A stretch of 17,714 nucleotides of DNA. It comes from CAUZFZ01 sp963579025 (GTDB lineage: Bacteria; Planctomycetota; Planctomycetia; Planctomycetales; Planctomycetaceae). Positions 1 to 8,200 of this stretch are shown piece after piece (the first letter of the stretch is position 1; every line of letters starts with the position of its first letter). The position numbers and the translations under genes were made by a program. The stretch covers positions 1 to 17,714 of the forward strand of contig CAUZFZ010000194.1 of the NCBI GenBank assembly GCA_963579025.1, in the 5' to 3' direction. The notes beneath the pieces were generated by a model. The model ran no database searches. It was not told the DNA's origin and saw only the letters and a program-made list of their open reading frames with translations.

Positions 1-21
1 ACAGGCACGCGACCCGATGAG

Positions 22-1119
22 TCAGCTCAAAGCCAGTCGCACCAGCCCCATCGTCCGAGCAAAACCCTCCTCACTCCGCTCTGAGCCCCAAAATCCCCGA
101 GGAGACAGACCGTCCGGGAATTGCTGAACGGGGAACACCATCTGGATGCCCATGATGTAATGCTCGTAGTCTCGCAGCGGCAGGAACGAAGCGGAGTTTC
201 GTGACTGCAGAATCGCCAGCACAAACACGGTGGACAGCAGCACGGAATTGAGTTGCACGACCAGCAGTAAACCCGCCGCGGTTGTCGCCCAGCCCGGTAT
301 GGCCAGTTCCGTAAAGAAACGGATCGCGACAACAACCGCGATCCCAATGGCCGAAAGCAGTGCCGTTGCCGCGCTCAGCATCAGCATTCTTACACCGACA
401 ACATCGCTGAATACCGAAATCGCACTCAGCCCGTGAATGACCAACGACACGAAACTCATCTTCGAACGGCCGCGAAATCGCTCTCCGCGGTCAATCGGAA
501 TTGCACTTGTCGGCAACCGGAGCTTGAACACGGTTGCCGCATAGTGGTTCCAGAGTTCCGCACCGCCCACAAGCCGTCCCAGCAATTGACTCGGAATAAC
601 ACTGAAGTTTCCGACATCCACACGTCTGCCGGTCAGAAGCAGGTGAAGCACCTGGAACAGGCGGTAAAACAGACGAAAAATGAGTCCTTCCGAGCGACGA
701 TTCCTCGCCGCGAAGACAATCGTTTGCCCACCTTGTCGCTCGCATTCGGCCATCAGACGCGGGACATCACGTGGGGCGTCGTCACCATCACCGTCCATGA
801 CACAGACTCTACGGCAGGTGCGACTGGCATGCAGATAGGTCAGTCCAATTGCAATGGCACGCTGGTGACCGACATTCCGGCGCAATCGCAATACCTCGAC
901 TTGTCTGAGGTGCTCGAAGGGCATGGATTGCGACGACAGGCATTCCTCATCGGCTGAACCGTCGTCAACAAACAGAACTGACACGGCTGTGCAATTCATC
1001 GTTGCGACGGCCGAATCGATACCGGAGAGCAGGACTCGGGCCGATTCCCAATCGTTGTAGATCGGGATGCAGAAGATGACATCGTCACCAGAGAATTCGT
1101 CCAGAGGGATCGTCGTCAT
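22..1119 (-). CDS. Family 2 glycosyltransferase, DPM1/CsbB-like, membrane anchored
   Basis: Probable glycosyltransferase that moves a sugar from a nucleotide donor to polyprenyl phosphate on the inner face of the cytoplasmic membrane. The 365-aa product has a GT-A domain: IPIYND at about residues 18-23, VDDGS at 51-55, RNVGHQRAIAIGL at 81-93 and an acidic metal-binding DGDGDD at 109-114. Two hydrophobic segments near residues 245-270 and 278-305 form the C-terminal anchor usual for DPM1/GtrB/CsbB proteins. The ATG at 1119 overlaps the stop of the upstream YfhO-like gene as ATGA, so the two are probably translationally coupled. In Bacillus, CsbB (this type of enzyme) works with YfhO, which supports a lipid-linked sugar donor role here. 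The sugar and final acceptor cannot be read from sequence. The gene appears complete, with its TGA at 22-24. Confidence 0.88.
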   Translation of the reverse strand: MTTIPLDEFSGDDVIFCIPIYNDWESARVLLSGIDSAVATMNCTAVSVLFVDDGSADEECLSSQSMPFEHLRQVEVLRLRRNVGHQRAIAIGLTYLHASRTCRRVCVMDGDGDDAPRDVPRLMAECERQGGQTIVFAARNRRSEGLIFRLFYRLFQVLHLLLTGRRVDVGNFSVIPSQLLGRLVGGAELWNHYAATVFKLRLPTSAIPIDRGERFRGRSKMSFVSLVIHGLSAISVFSDVVGVRMLMLSAATALLSAIGIAVVVAIRFFTELAIPGWATTAAGLLLVVQLNSVLLSTVFVLAILQSRNSASFLPLRDYEHYIMGIQMVFPVQQFPDGLSPRGFWGSERSEEGFARTMGLVRLALS

Positions 1120-2639
1120 TTTGCGAGTTCCCGTTTACGCACGTTGATTCGTGCCTGCAGAAGCGTCAGGCCGACCAGGATTCCGATGGTCGTCCAGCTC
1201 AATATTGTGAGTTGGGGGAAACCGAATGGGCGATATGTCAGGCGTACATGATTCTTGCCACCCGCCAGCGAAACCACGCGGAAAATGAACGCACCCGGAT
1301 TCACTGTTACTGACACACCATTCACCATTGCTGACCAACCAGGCGCCCAACGATCTGTGACAAGTAGAAACCCCTCTTCGGGTGCTGTGCAGGAGAACTC
1401 AAGAACGTCGGGCGTGTACTCAATCAGGTCGACCGGAATCCGTTGGGCCACAGGCAGCCGACCCACGATCGACTCCGCAGCGATCGCCGCGGAATCTTCG
1501 TCGGAATCTTCGTCGGAATCTTCGTCGGAATCTTCGTCGGAATCTTCGTCGGAATCTTCGTCGGAATCATTCGCTAACTCGTCCGGGCGGTGAATCACGA
1601 CCGACAGTTTTCCCGTTCGGTGAACTCCTTCGCGGTAGGCCAGAAAGTTTGACTTGCGGGTAGCGATTTCAGGAACTGCTGACCGAGCTGCGAACCAGAA
1701 CCGGTCCTCTGAACACACCAGCTCCGACAAAACCGGATCGGATGCCCAGGCTTCGTGCAGAGAATTCCTCAGTGGCTGGTACCCGTGCAGAATCGGCCGT
1801 TTCAGTGGCAGGTTCTTATTCGAGGTTGAATTACCAAACGATCCGTCATTCACTCTGGCGAATCCTGGCAAGTCGAGATTGGATCTGTGCTCGGCCGCAA
1901 TCGTCGCCCATTGATCACTGGCCCTGGAACTTCTCGTCGACATTATTCCCTGTGTCAGGAAGCAGCCCAATACCAGATCCACAACGACGAACAGCACTGC
2001 CAGTCGAGGCCACGACAGGGAACATCTCTGCGGAGATGAGAACCGGAATGCCAACCAGACGACACCTCCCCAACACAGGGCGACGTGAAGATCGGCTAAC
2101 AGACGAGACTTGTGAATGGATTCGACTGCAAGCAGCAGCGCTCCGTAAGCAGAGGCGGCCAGGCAGGCGAGAGCGATGGCCGACACGCGAATCGCTTTCA
2201 CCGGGCAGGACTCCGCTGTCGCTCCGTCGTCACGCTGATTCCGAGCCTTGATCAAGTTCGAACAGTCACGGCTGGCTTCGGCGGCAAGAATGGTGATGAC
2301 GAAAACCAGATAGCCACGAAACATCGAGGCGTGTCGGAAATAGCGTGTCGGGGGACACAGGTCATAGAGCCACCCACGGATGGGCAGGGCACGTCCCATC
2401 GCGCATCCGATTGCCAGTAACCCCAACACGACCAGCCACCAGCGCCAGCGATCTCGCGGCTGGAGTACCACTGCAAGCACGGCGAGCCAGACAGGCACAG
2501 CACCCACATACACGCTGATCGAAGTCACGTCGTCGCCCGCCCAGAATGCCGATCGATGTCTCGCCACATGCGGACTGGCGAGTGACGCCAGCGCCGCCGG
2601 ATGCAATGCGTTTGATTCGACCGCGACCTCTCGCGGCAT
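1116..2639 (-). CDS. YfhO-like membrane protein, C-terminal part of the same frameshifted gene
   Basis: Second half of the YfhO-like protein. It opens with PREVAVESNALHPAALASLA, which directly continues the sense of the other frame. Next come several membrane segments (for example ISVYVGAVPVWLAVLAVVLQ) and a large periplasmic region. The C-terminal part is typical of YfhO: a beta-rich stretch with LLVTDRWAPGWSAMVNGV, VNPGAFIFRVVSLAGGKNHV and LTYRPFGF, then a last membrane helix and a basic tail. Residues about 358-383 are an acidic (SDED)n run made by a 12-bp tandem repeat. The ATG at 2639 falls exactly at the frameshift and is probably an internal Met rather than a true start. The stop overlaps the start of the CsbB-like gene. 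Probable role: transfer of a lipid-linked sugar to an envelope polymer. That role is inferred from the family and the gene pairing. Confidence 0.75.
   Translation of the reverse strand: MPREVAVESNALHPAALASLASPHVARHRSAFWAGDDVTSISVYVGAVPVWLAVLAVVLQPRDRWRWWLVVLGLLAIGCAMGRALPIRGWLYDLCPPTRYFRHASMFRGYLVFVITILAAEASRDCSNLIKARNQRDDGATAESCPVKAIRVSAIALACLAASAYGALLLAVESIHKSRLLADLHVALCWGGVVWLAFRFSSPQRCSLSWPRLAVLFVVVDLVLGCFLTQGIMSTRSSRASDQWATIAAEHRSNLDLPGFARVNDGSFGNSTSNKNLPLKRPILHGYQPLRNSLHEAWASDPVLSELVCSEDRFWFAARSAVPEIATRKSNFLAYREGVHRTGKLSVVIHRPDELANDSDEDSDEDSDEDSDEDSDEDSDEDSAAIAAESIVGRLPVAQRIPVDLIEYTPDVLEFSCTAPEEGFLLVTDRWAPGWSAMVNGVSVTVNPGAFIFRVVSLAGGKNHVRLTYRPFGFPQLTILSWTTIGILVGLTLLQARINVRKRELAK
1491..1568. 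repeat. 12-bp tandem repeat (about 6.5 copies) encoding (SDED)n
   Basis: The 12-base unit GGAATCTTCGTC (plus strand) repeats perfectly from 1491 to 1568 inside the YfhO-like gene. On the coding strand each unit is four codons, giving Ser-Asp-Glu-Asp. The period is a multiple of three, so copy-number change would lengthen or shorten the acidic loop without breaking the frame. The run interrupts the presumed periplasmic domain between VVIHRPDELANDSDE and SAAIAAESIVGR. Confidence 0.95.
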
Positions 2640-3492
2640 AAGGACCGGAACGCGATGAGAATCCGGCGGTCTCTTTCAGAAATCCGACGTAGGTCGGACT
2701 GAGGACGACCAGTCCGGTGGCGACAAGCAATGCGATCGCCGCGCATCCAAAAATACCGTGACTGAGGCGATTGCCCGGTCCGCGGTCGCACTCGAATGCT
2801 GTTGAGGCCGTCTCGGCCGGGCTCGAAGGCATCGAACAGGCGATCCGTCCGATTGCCCAGAACAGCACCATTCCACCGTTAGCGACGACGATTCCCGGGT
2901 AGCCCGCCAGTGCCGAAAGCCCCCAGATGGCGCCCGCCTGTGTGGCAGCCATAAATGACCGTGTTCGCAATGACACGTCCCATCGCCAGATAATCCACGG
3001 CAGGAACGACCAGGCATGTATGAAACTCGTGTGACTGGCATGTCCCGTGTAGAACCCGGACAGCATGAAACTCGCACTTGCGAGAAAACAGCCCCAGGGC
3101 GGAGCGTTCAGCGACCGCGTCAGGAACAGCATGCCGACGCCACCCAACAGCCAGATGAAGAGCCAGTACAGGTTGAAACCGGATTCCGTTCCGCCAGTCA
3201 AAAACCCGAACGCAACGCAGATGGGTGAAAACGCACCATATTGCGGATCGCAGCCATCGGGAGATCCGGCATTAGTCCACGGATTCCACAGAAGGAGACG
3301 ACCCGCTTGAGCGAAGTCGGCAACGAGCATCTGGGCCGGTGCAAAGAACCCATCAGCGTCCCACGTTACGTGCCGGACGCCTGTCAGGAGCTGCACGTTT
3401 ACGAGGGCCAGCAGAACGACCAGACCCGAAAGCATGGCGATGGTCGAGTATCTTCCGTGACATTCCAGCACTCGCCACCGCATCAAGACCAT
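2362..3492 (-). CDS. YfhO-like membrane protein, N-terminal part of a frameshifted gene
   Basis: First half of a YfhO-family (GT-C fold) membrane glycosyltransferase. Residues 1 to about 284 are genuine: a first membrane segment near 18-37, then the periplasmic-loop acidic motif VTWDADGFF (D45/D47, the sort of position used catalytically in GT-C enzymes), and further hydrophobic segments up to LSPTYVGFLKETAGFSSRSGP. After about position 2641 this frame turns into unlikely Arg/Gly/Ser-rich sequence, while the proper continuation lies in the frame ending at 1116. Joined, the halves give about 790 aa, in line with the family. The start is either the ATG at 3492 or the ATG at 3483; an AGGGA lies about 9 nt before the second, which favours 3483. 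I cannot tell whether the frameshift is real or a sequence error. Confidence 0.72.
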   Translation of the reverse strand: MVLMRWRVLECHGRYSTIAMLSGLVVLLALVNVQLLTGVRHVTWDADGFFAPAQMLVADFAQAGRLLLWNPWTNAGSPDGCDPQYGAFSPICVAFGFLTGGTESGFNLYWLFIWLLGGVGMLFLTRSLNAPPWGCFLASASFMLSGFYTGHASHTSFIHAWSFLPWIIWRWDVSLRTRSFMAATQAGAIWGLSALAGYPGIVVANGGMVLFWAIGRIACSMPSSPAETASTAFECDRGPGNRLSHGIFGCAAIALLVATGLVVLSPTYVGFLKETAGFSSRSGPYAARGRGRIKRIASGGAGVTRQSACGETSIGILGGRRRDFDQRVCGCCACLARRACSGTPAARSLALVAGRVGVTGNRMRDGTCPAHPWVAL

Positions 3493-3736
3493 TCCCTGGC
3501 ATCACGCCGACATGAACTGACCCGAATCGGCGAGGAAACAATCCTCGCGCGGATTCCAAGTAGCAGCGGCCCGCGATCCTGGCAATATCATTGCGGTATC
3601 CCCCGCCTTGGAATGGGCAGCCCGCAAATCGTCCTGCGCATCCGAACCGAGAACCACCACAAGCTTCCTCAGGCCCGCTGCCTGATTGAGGTTGTGCGTG
3701 CTTGTCGTTTGGCTTCGTGCGTCGAGTCCCACTTGC

Positions 3737-3758
3737 AAAAAAACGACATTTCGTCGTT
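3737..3758 (-). terminator. Rho-independent terminator after the DUF1552 gene
   Basis: Read on the minus strand, a 6-bp stem AACGAC/GTCGTT closes a 5-nt loop and runs straight into a tract of seven T (plus-strand A7 at 3737-3743). It begins 5 nt after the TGA of the DUF1552 gene, where a terminator for the minus-strand unit would be expected. The stem is short, so strength is uncertain. The rest of the gap up to the YfhO-like gene (3493-3736) shows no gene or repeat that I can support. Confidence 0.6.
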
Positions 3759-3763
3759 CAGAC

Positions 3764-5146
3764 TCAGGCCATGAACTGTTCGATCGCACCCGTCTGATGC
3801 ATCTTCTTGCGCGACATATCAAGATCCAGATCGCCGTAGTGTTCGATCGGGTTGCCATAGGCGTTGAGCAACGTCGTATACCAGTTGCTCAGTGTCTTAT
3901 GCCCTTCAGTCGCGTGGAACGGCAGACGCGTATAGCGACAGGCAATATCCAGTTTGGATTTGTTGCCCGTCATGACCACCATCGGCGCTTCGGTATCTGG
4001 CCCGTGGTGACCGGCTCCTGTTTCGGGGAAGTAGATGATCGTCGTATTGTCGAACATTGTGCCGTTGCCTTCGGGAACGGCTTTCAGCTTCGCAACCATC
4101 TTCGCCACCTGAGCCATATGACTGGCCTTAACAATGTCTCTGAGCTGCAAATCGTTACTGTGCCCCAAACGGTGAAGATCGACTCGCCCCTTATTGCCGG
4201 GCAGCGTCGTAATCGGTGTCCCCAGATCATCGATGGTGTAGGTCACGACGTTTGTTAAACCCGAGATCAGGGCTGCAAGCATGACATCGGTGAAGGCATC
4301 CTGCTTTTCGATGAGACTGGCGTTGGGACCACCGTTGGCGTGGATCGGATCGAGCGTCGGTAGATTCTTTGAGATAACACCTGAAAGCGAAGCCACCTTT
4401 TCATTTCGCTCGCGGATCGATCGGATCGAATCGACATGGTTGCTCACTTTTGTCCGCTCTTCACCATCAAGCCCTTTGAGTCGCCTGCCTTCCCGTTCGT
4501 GCAGGTGATCAAGAAGCGTGTTGTCAGAATCGACGGCACTGGAATTCGTCACCGACTTGAATAGCTCGTCGTAAGCGGTTTGAGGGTCGGCGTAGCAGAA
4601 GTTTCGTTGATGCTTCGCCGGTGCCGAGAAGCCGGAGACGATGCCGGTCCGGAATGCGACCGTTCCCGACCCCGAGGCCAGGGACAACTCAACATGGCCA
4701 AAGGGAGAGGGAAACAGCCTGGCCAGTTCAAAGTCGACAGTCGTTCGCTTGATACCACTGATTACGTTTCGACCCGCCTTGTACGCTCCCATACACCCCG
4801 AGAATGAATAGTGACCACCACCACTCATTTTCATGGAAATACCATTCAGAATGGTCATATTTTCCTTGTGATCTTTCAGCACTCTCAACCAGCCCGGGAG
4901 CTCGTGCTTGTCGAGGTCCGCCTCAAAGGCTTCCTTCGTCTGATCCTTCTTTTTCTGTTCATCAGAAAACGTGGGGAGCGAAAACGTCTTCGGCAGGTTG
5001 CCGTTCGACTTTCTGATGAAGATGAACCGGTGGGGATGTGCGTTTGGCCGTGTCGCCGCAAGCAAGTGATTATATGAAGGCGTGAGCGCCAAAGTCCCGG
5101 CGCCCAGCGCGGATGTTTCGAGGAATGTTCGTCTATTGATCGCCAT
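3764..5146 (-). CDS. DUF1552 family Tat-exported protein
   Basis: A 460-aa protein of the DUF1552 family, which is abundant in planctomycetes and usually encoded beside DUF1592/DUF1588/DUF1585 proteins. Its biochemical activity is not established; the fold resembles the alkaline-phosphatase/sulfatase group. I chose the ATG at 5146 because it gives MAINRRTFLETS, a twin-arginine signal, and is preceded at 6 nt by AAGGAA. A GTG at 5173 would add nine residues from within the intergenic repeat and is unlikely. Family-like stretches include HRFIFIRKSNGNLP after the signal, MSGGGHYSFSGCMGAYK, SLIEKQDAFTDVMLAALISG and, near the C-terminus, TTIIYFPETGAGHHGPDTEAPMV. It is the last gene of the minus-strand unit and is followed by a terminator. 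Predicted location is the periplasm or outer compartment. Confidence 0.9.
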   Translation of the reverse strand: MAINRRTFLETSALGAGTLALTPSYNHLLAATRPNAHPHRFIFIRKSNGNLPKTFSLPTFSDEQKKKDQTKEAFEADLDKHELPGWLRVLKDHKENMTILNGISMKMSGGGHYSFSGCMGAYKAGRNVISGIKRTTVDFELARLFPSPFGHVELSLASGSGTVAFRTGIVSGFSAPAKHQRNFCYADPQTAYDELFKSVTNSSAVDSDNTLLDHLHEREGRRLKGLDGEERTKVSNHVDSIRSIRERNEKVASLSGVISKNLPTLDPIHANGGPNASLIEKQDAFTDVMLAALISGLTNVVTYTIDDLGTPITTLPGNKGRVDLHRLGHSNDLQLRDIVKASHMAQVAKMVAKLKAVPEGNGTMFDNTTIIYFPETGAGHHGPDTEAPMVVMTGNKSKLDIACRYTRLPFHATEGHKTLSNWYTTLLNAYGNPIEHYGDLDLDMSRKKMHQTGAIEQFMA

Positions 5147-5152
5147 GGTTAT

Positions 5153-5158
5153 TTCCTT
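5153..5158 (-). promoter_or_regulatory. Shine-Dalgarno AAGGAA deciding the DUF1552 start
   Basis: Minus-strand AAGGAA lies 6 nt before the ATG at 5146. It supports that codon over the in-frame GTG at 5173, which lies inside the inverted-repeat element. Confidence 0.7.
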
Positions 5159-5160
5159 GT

Positions 5161-5223
5161 GTAGGACGGGCACTTTTGCCCGTCTTTTTGTTCGGCCGGG
5201 ACGGGCAAGAGTGCCCGTCCTAC
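5161..5223. repeat. Paired REP-like inverted repeat, GTAGGACGGGCAC type
   Basis: GTAGGACGGGCAC at 5161-5173 and its exact reverse complement at 5211-5223 form a 13-bp perfect inverted repeat. Each half is itself a small hairpin: GACGGGCA/TGCCCGTC at 5165-5172/5177-5184 and GGACGGGCA/TGCCCGTCC at 5199-5207/5212-5220. The core therefore occurs four times in 63 bp, as in a BIME-like doublet. On the plus strand the first hairpin is followed by TTTTT (5185-5189) and could act as a terminator in that direction. The element fills the gap between the DUF1592-type gene and the DUF1552 gene, and its TAG supplies the stop codon of the former. I recall this motif as a common planctomycete intergenic repeat but have not checked copy number. 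Confidence 0.8.
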
Positions 5224-8200
5224 ATTCTATTGATCGCCTTGCGGTAGATGAATGAGTCGGATGTTAAGAGCGACACGATGACTGCGTCGAAGCTGCCGTC
5301 GCTGACGAGGTAGGCCTGCTCCGCATCGATCAGCGTGCTGGAATCCGACAGCACTTCGTTACGCCCCATGAAGTAGCGGAAGGCGTGACGGATGATGGAC
5401 TGCCGGACTCTTGCGGACTTCGCCAGACGCTCAGCCAGTTCAATCGCATCATCGACTTCGCCATCGAGTGCCTGATCGCCCGTGCCGTCGAGGGAGCCAC
5501 CGGAATCGACCGGGAGCGTCTTGTAGACTGGCCTGCCGTCGATATGCAGCCCCCTCTCTCGCGGAGCTGGTTTGATCAGGTTTTCCGGATGCTCGATGCG
5601 CTCGTGCGTTTGGAAGCGGCCGAAGTCGTCGTAGATCTCAAACGGCAGGCCCAGCGGATTCATCTTCTTGTGACACTTCCAGCAGTAGTCGTTGCCGGTC
5701 GCCTTGTCGAGACGCTGGCGAAGTGTTTTGTGGTGGTCTTCCGGCACGATTGCGTCGACTGTGATCGGCACGTCGGGAATCGTGCCCGCGAGCAGTTTTT
5801 CCCGTACCCACTTGCCACGGCGCACCGGGTCGGTCTCCAGGTTCAGTGAGTGAGCGATCAGCCAGGCCGGGTGGGTGAGCATGCCTTTTCGATTGGCAAT
5901 CTTCGCGGGCTGGGTCGTGGGGTAGTCCCAATTCGCAAAGTCGATACCGAAGAACCTGCCCACGTCAGGGCCTCGCATCTGCTGGGCCGTTCGCGTCGAG
6001 GCATCACTTTTGTTCCAGTAAGCCATTCCAGTAGCGTCATACGGCGCGGCCGCTTTTTGACCGTTCGCAAACCGGAACGTGTAGCTGGTCATCTGGCTCT
6101 TGAATGTCCTGACCCAGTTCTTTCGGCGTTTAGCATTCGTTGCAAAGTCGGGGAACACCGTGCCCATCATCTTCATCTCGTTGATGAAGTCCCAGTGCCC
6201 GTAGAGCTCTTCCTGGGTGAAGTTGTCCCAGTCATAGGCTCGAAAGTAGTCGTATATTGTTCTGATTCGATCCGAAGCCGCCTTCATCGCTTCGTTATTG
6301 CCAGAGTGGTAGACATAAAACTCTTCAGTGGTTAACAGCTCTTCAAAGACGTTCTGATCCTGCTGCAGGATATAGTCGACCAGCATGTCGGCTTCATCGA
6401 CCAGCCGCCCTTTAACGTTGTCATATTGTGCCCCGTTACTTAGGCGGGCATCGTCCTTAAAGATAGTCATCGCTTTCGTGTAGCCAAAGAACTCCCTGAA
6501 GAATCGCAGCTTTCTGATCGGGGTATTGGTGATGCTCGAATTGAAGCCGGCTTTCTGGATCGCTTCGTCGACGACGTAATATTGATCCCGCCGTTTGAGC
6601 ATGCGGATCACTTCGCGGCGATAGTCTTTCCGTGTGCTGAGCCGGCCTTCCTTCACCGCAGCAACCAGTTCCGCGTCCGGACTGCTGTCCGTCACTGCGT
6701 AGGCGATGGCGTAGCTGGCATCACGCGGCGACATCATGCGGCGCTCGTGCTCATCGGCAGGACCCTGCCCGAATTCGTAGCGGTAGACGACTTCCGAGCT
6801 CAGGATCAGCGTCTCAACCAATTTGGCGATCGCCTGTTGATTGCCCAGCGTCTTCATATACGTCTTTGTCAGTGCGATGTTTTCATGCGCCTCTTGCTCC
6901 GTCGCCTCACGCTCATAGATCCTGGCGAAGAGCTCGTCCACCAGGTCGTCGATCTGCTCTTTGCCCGCCTGCCCATCCGCGACGCGCGAAGCCTTCAGCG
7001 ACTCCTCCCAATCGTTTATGCACTTCTCGATGATCCGCCGGTAACGATCGTCCTTCTTACGATGCTTCTTGATCGCCGCATTGATCACCTGCATCTCGCT
7101 ATCCGAGAGCGGCTTGTACGGCGGGAGCGCCATATTCTGCTGTTTGACATCTTCGTAGATCAGCGACATGTCCCACCGCTTGCCCATGATCTTCATGAGC
7201 GTGACCCGGCCTTGGAGCCGTTTCTCGTGGATTCCAAAGTTAAACCAATCGCGCTCGCACTTCTCAATGACGTCTTCGTACGAAACGCCCTCCTGCGTGT
7301 ACTCCTGAATTCCGCGATAGATGGCCTGGATATCCTGCCGGTCGTATCGGGTTCGCAAGAGTTCCATATTGGTTTCTCCTGGCTTCGGATTGCCCTTTGA
7401 ATCCAAAGGCACCTGCACCTCGTCCACCTCGATGCGGACAAACTCCGGCAGCAGAGCTTCATTTCTTTCTTTGTAGAAGTCCTGTGCGACGTTTTCGATA
7501 TAGGTGTTTAAGAACCGCTCGCGGGACGCGAGGATTTCCCGATGAGCCAGCTCCATCTTCATGATGCGGTACATCGCGGGATAGTGCGCCTTCATTGCCG
7601 GCTCGGAGGACATGTAGGCAGCGATCTTCCTGGCGTTCGAGAGCATCGTCAGCAGGTGGCCGCCGGTCAGCGCGGTGGTGTCGTAATAGCGCACACCGAT
7701 ATTGGTTGGCAGCAGGAATGGGTTGGTGATGCTCTGCCGCAGGCTGGCGCCGCCAAACTTCGTTCCGATATTCACGCCGTTGTCACCGATGACGTTCATT
7801 CTTACGCCATCAATGGTTCTTACGCCCTGGTGGTCAATCAGGTGGTTGACCCTGGCATTGAATATGAACTCGCTAATCAACCATCGGCGGTCGCGAGTGA
7901 AGCCTTTGAGATGCGCGTACTCTCCGGAGAACAGCTTGTCGTGATCGACGTAGTTGCCGTATTCCGGTTTACGGAGCTTTTCGTCGAGCCTGGACGCGCT
8001 GTGTTTTCTGAGTTCTGCTGACGTCCAGTCAACGAGCTGTGCGCGCTCGGCTTCTGTCGGTTGCTCTTCATCCTCAGGAGGCATCAGCCCGAAATAGAGC
8101 TGCTCCTGGGACTTGTTCAGCAGCTCAACCCGTGCATCAAGATCGAGCTTGGAGAGCACATCAAACCGCACGTTGCCTTCTGCCGAGTCACCATCGTGGC

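Noticed and set aside
433..957. 174-codon plus-strand open frame over the GT2 gene
   Set aside because: Lies wholly antisense to the glycosyltransferase motifs and has no recognisable domain.
1491..1568. Possible CRISPR-like array
   Set aside because: The copies are contiguous with no spacers and are in frame within a gene: a coding tandem repeat.
2630..2650. Programmed ribosomal frameshift in the YfhO-like gene
   Set aside because: No slippery sequence, internal ribosome-site stimulator or structured downstream element is seen, and two other genes in the window have similar lesions.
3502..3858. 118-codon minus-strand frame in the gap before the YfhO-like gene
   Set aside because: Overlaps the end of the DUF1552 gene in another frame, crosses the terminator hairpin, and has no recognisable motif.
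5147..5173. GTG at 5173 as start of the DUF1552 protein
   Set aside because: It lies in the inverted-repeat element and puts nine odd residues before the Tat signal, while the ATG at 5146 has a good ribosome site.
6582..7400. 272-codon open frame on the plus strand inside the cytochrome gene
   Set aside because: Antisense to a clearly real gene with domain motifs; its composition (many His/Arg/Leu) is typical of a shadow frame in GC-rich DNA.
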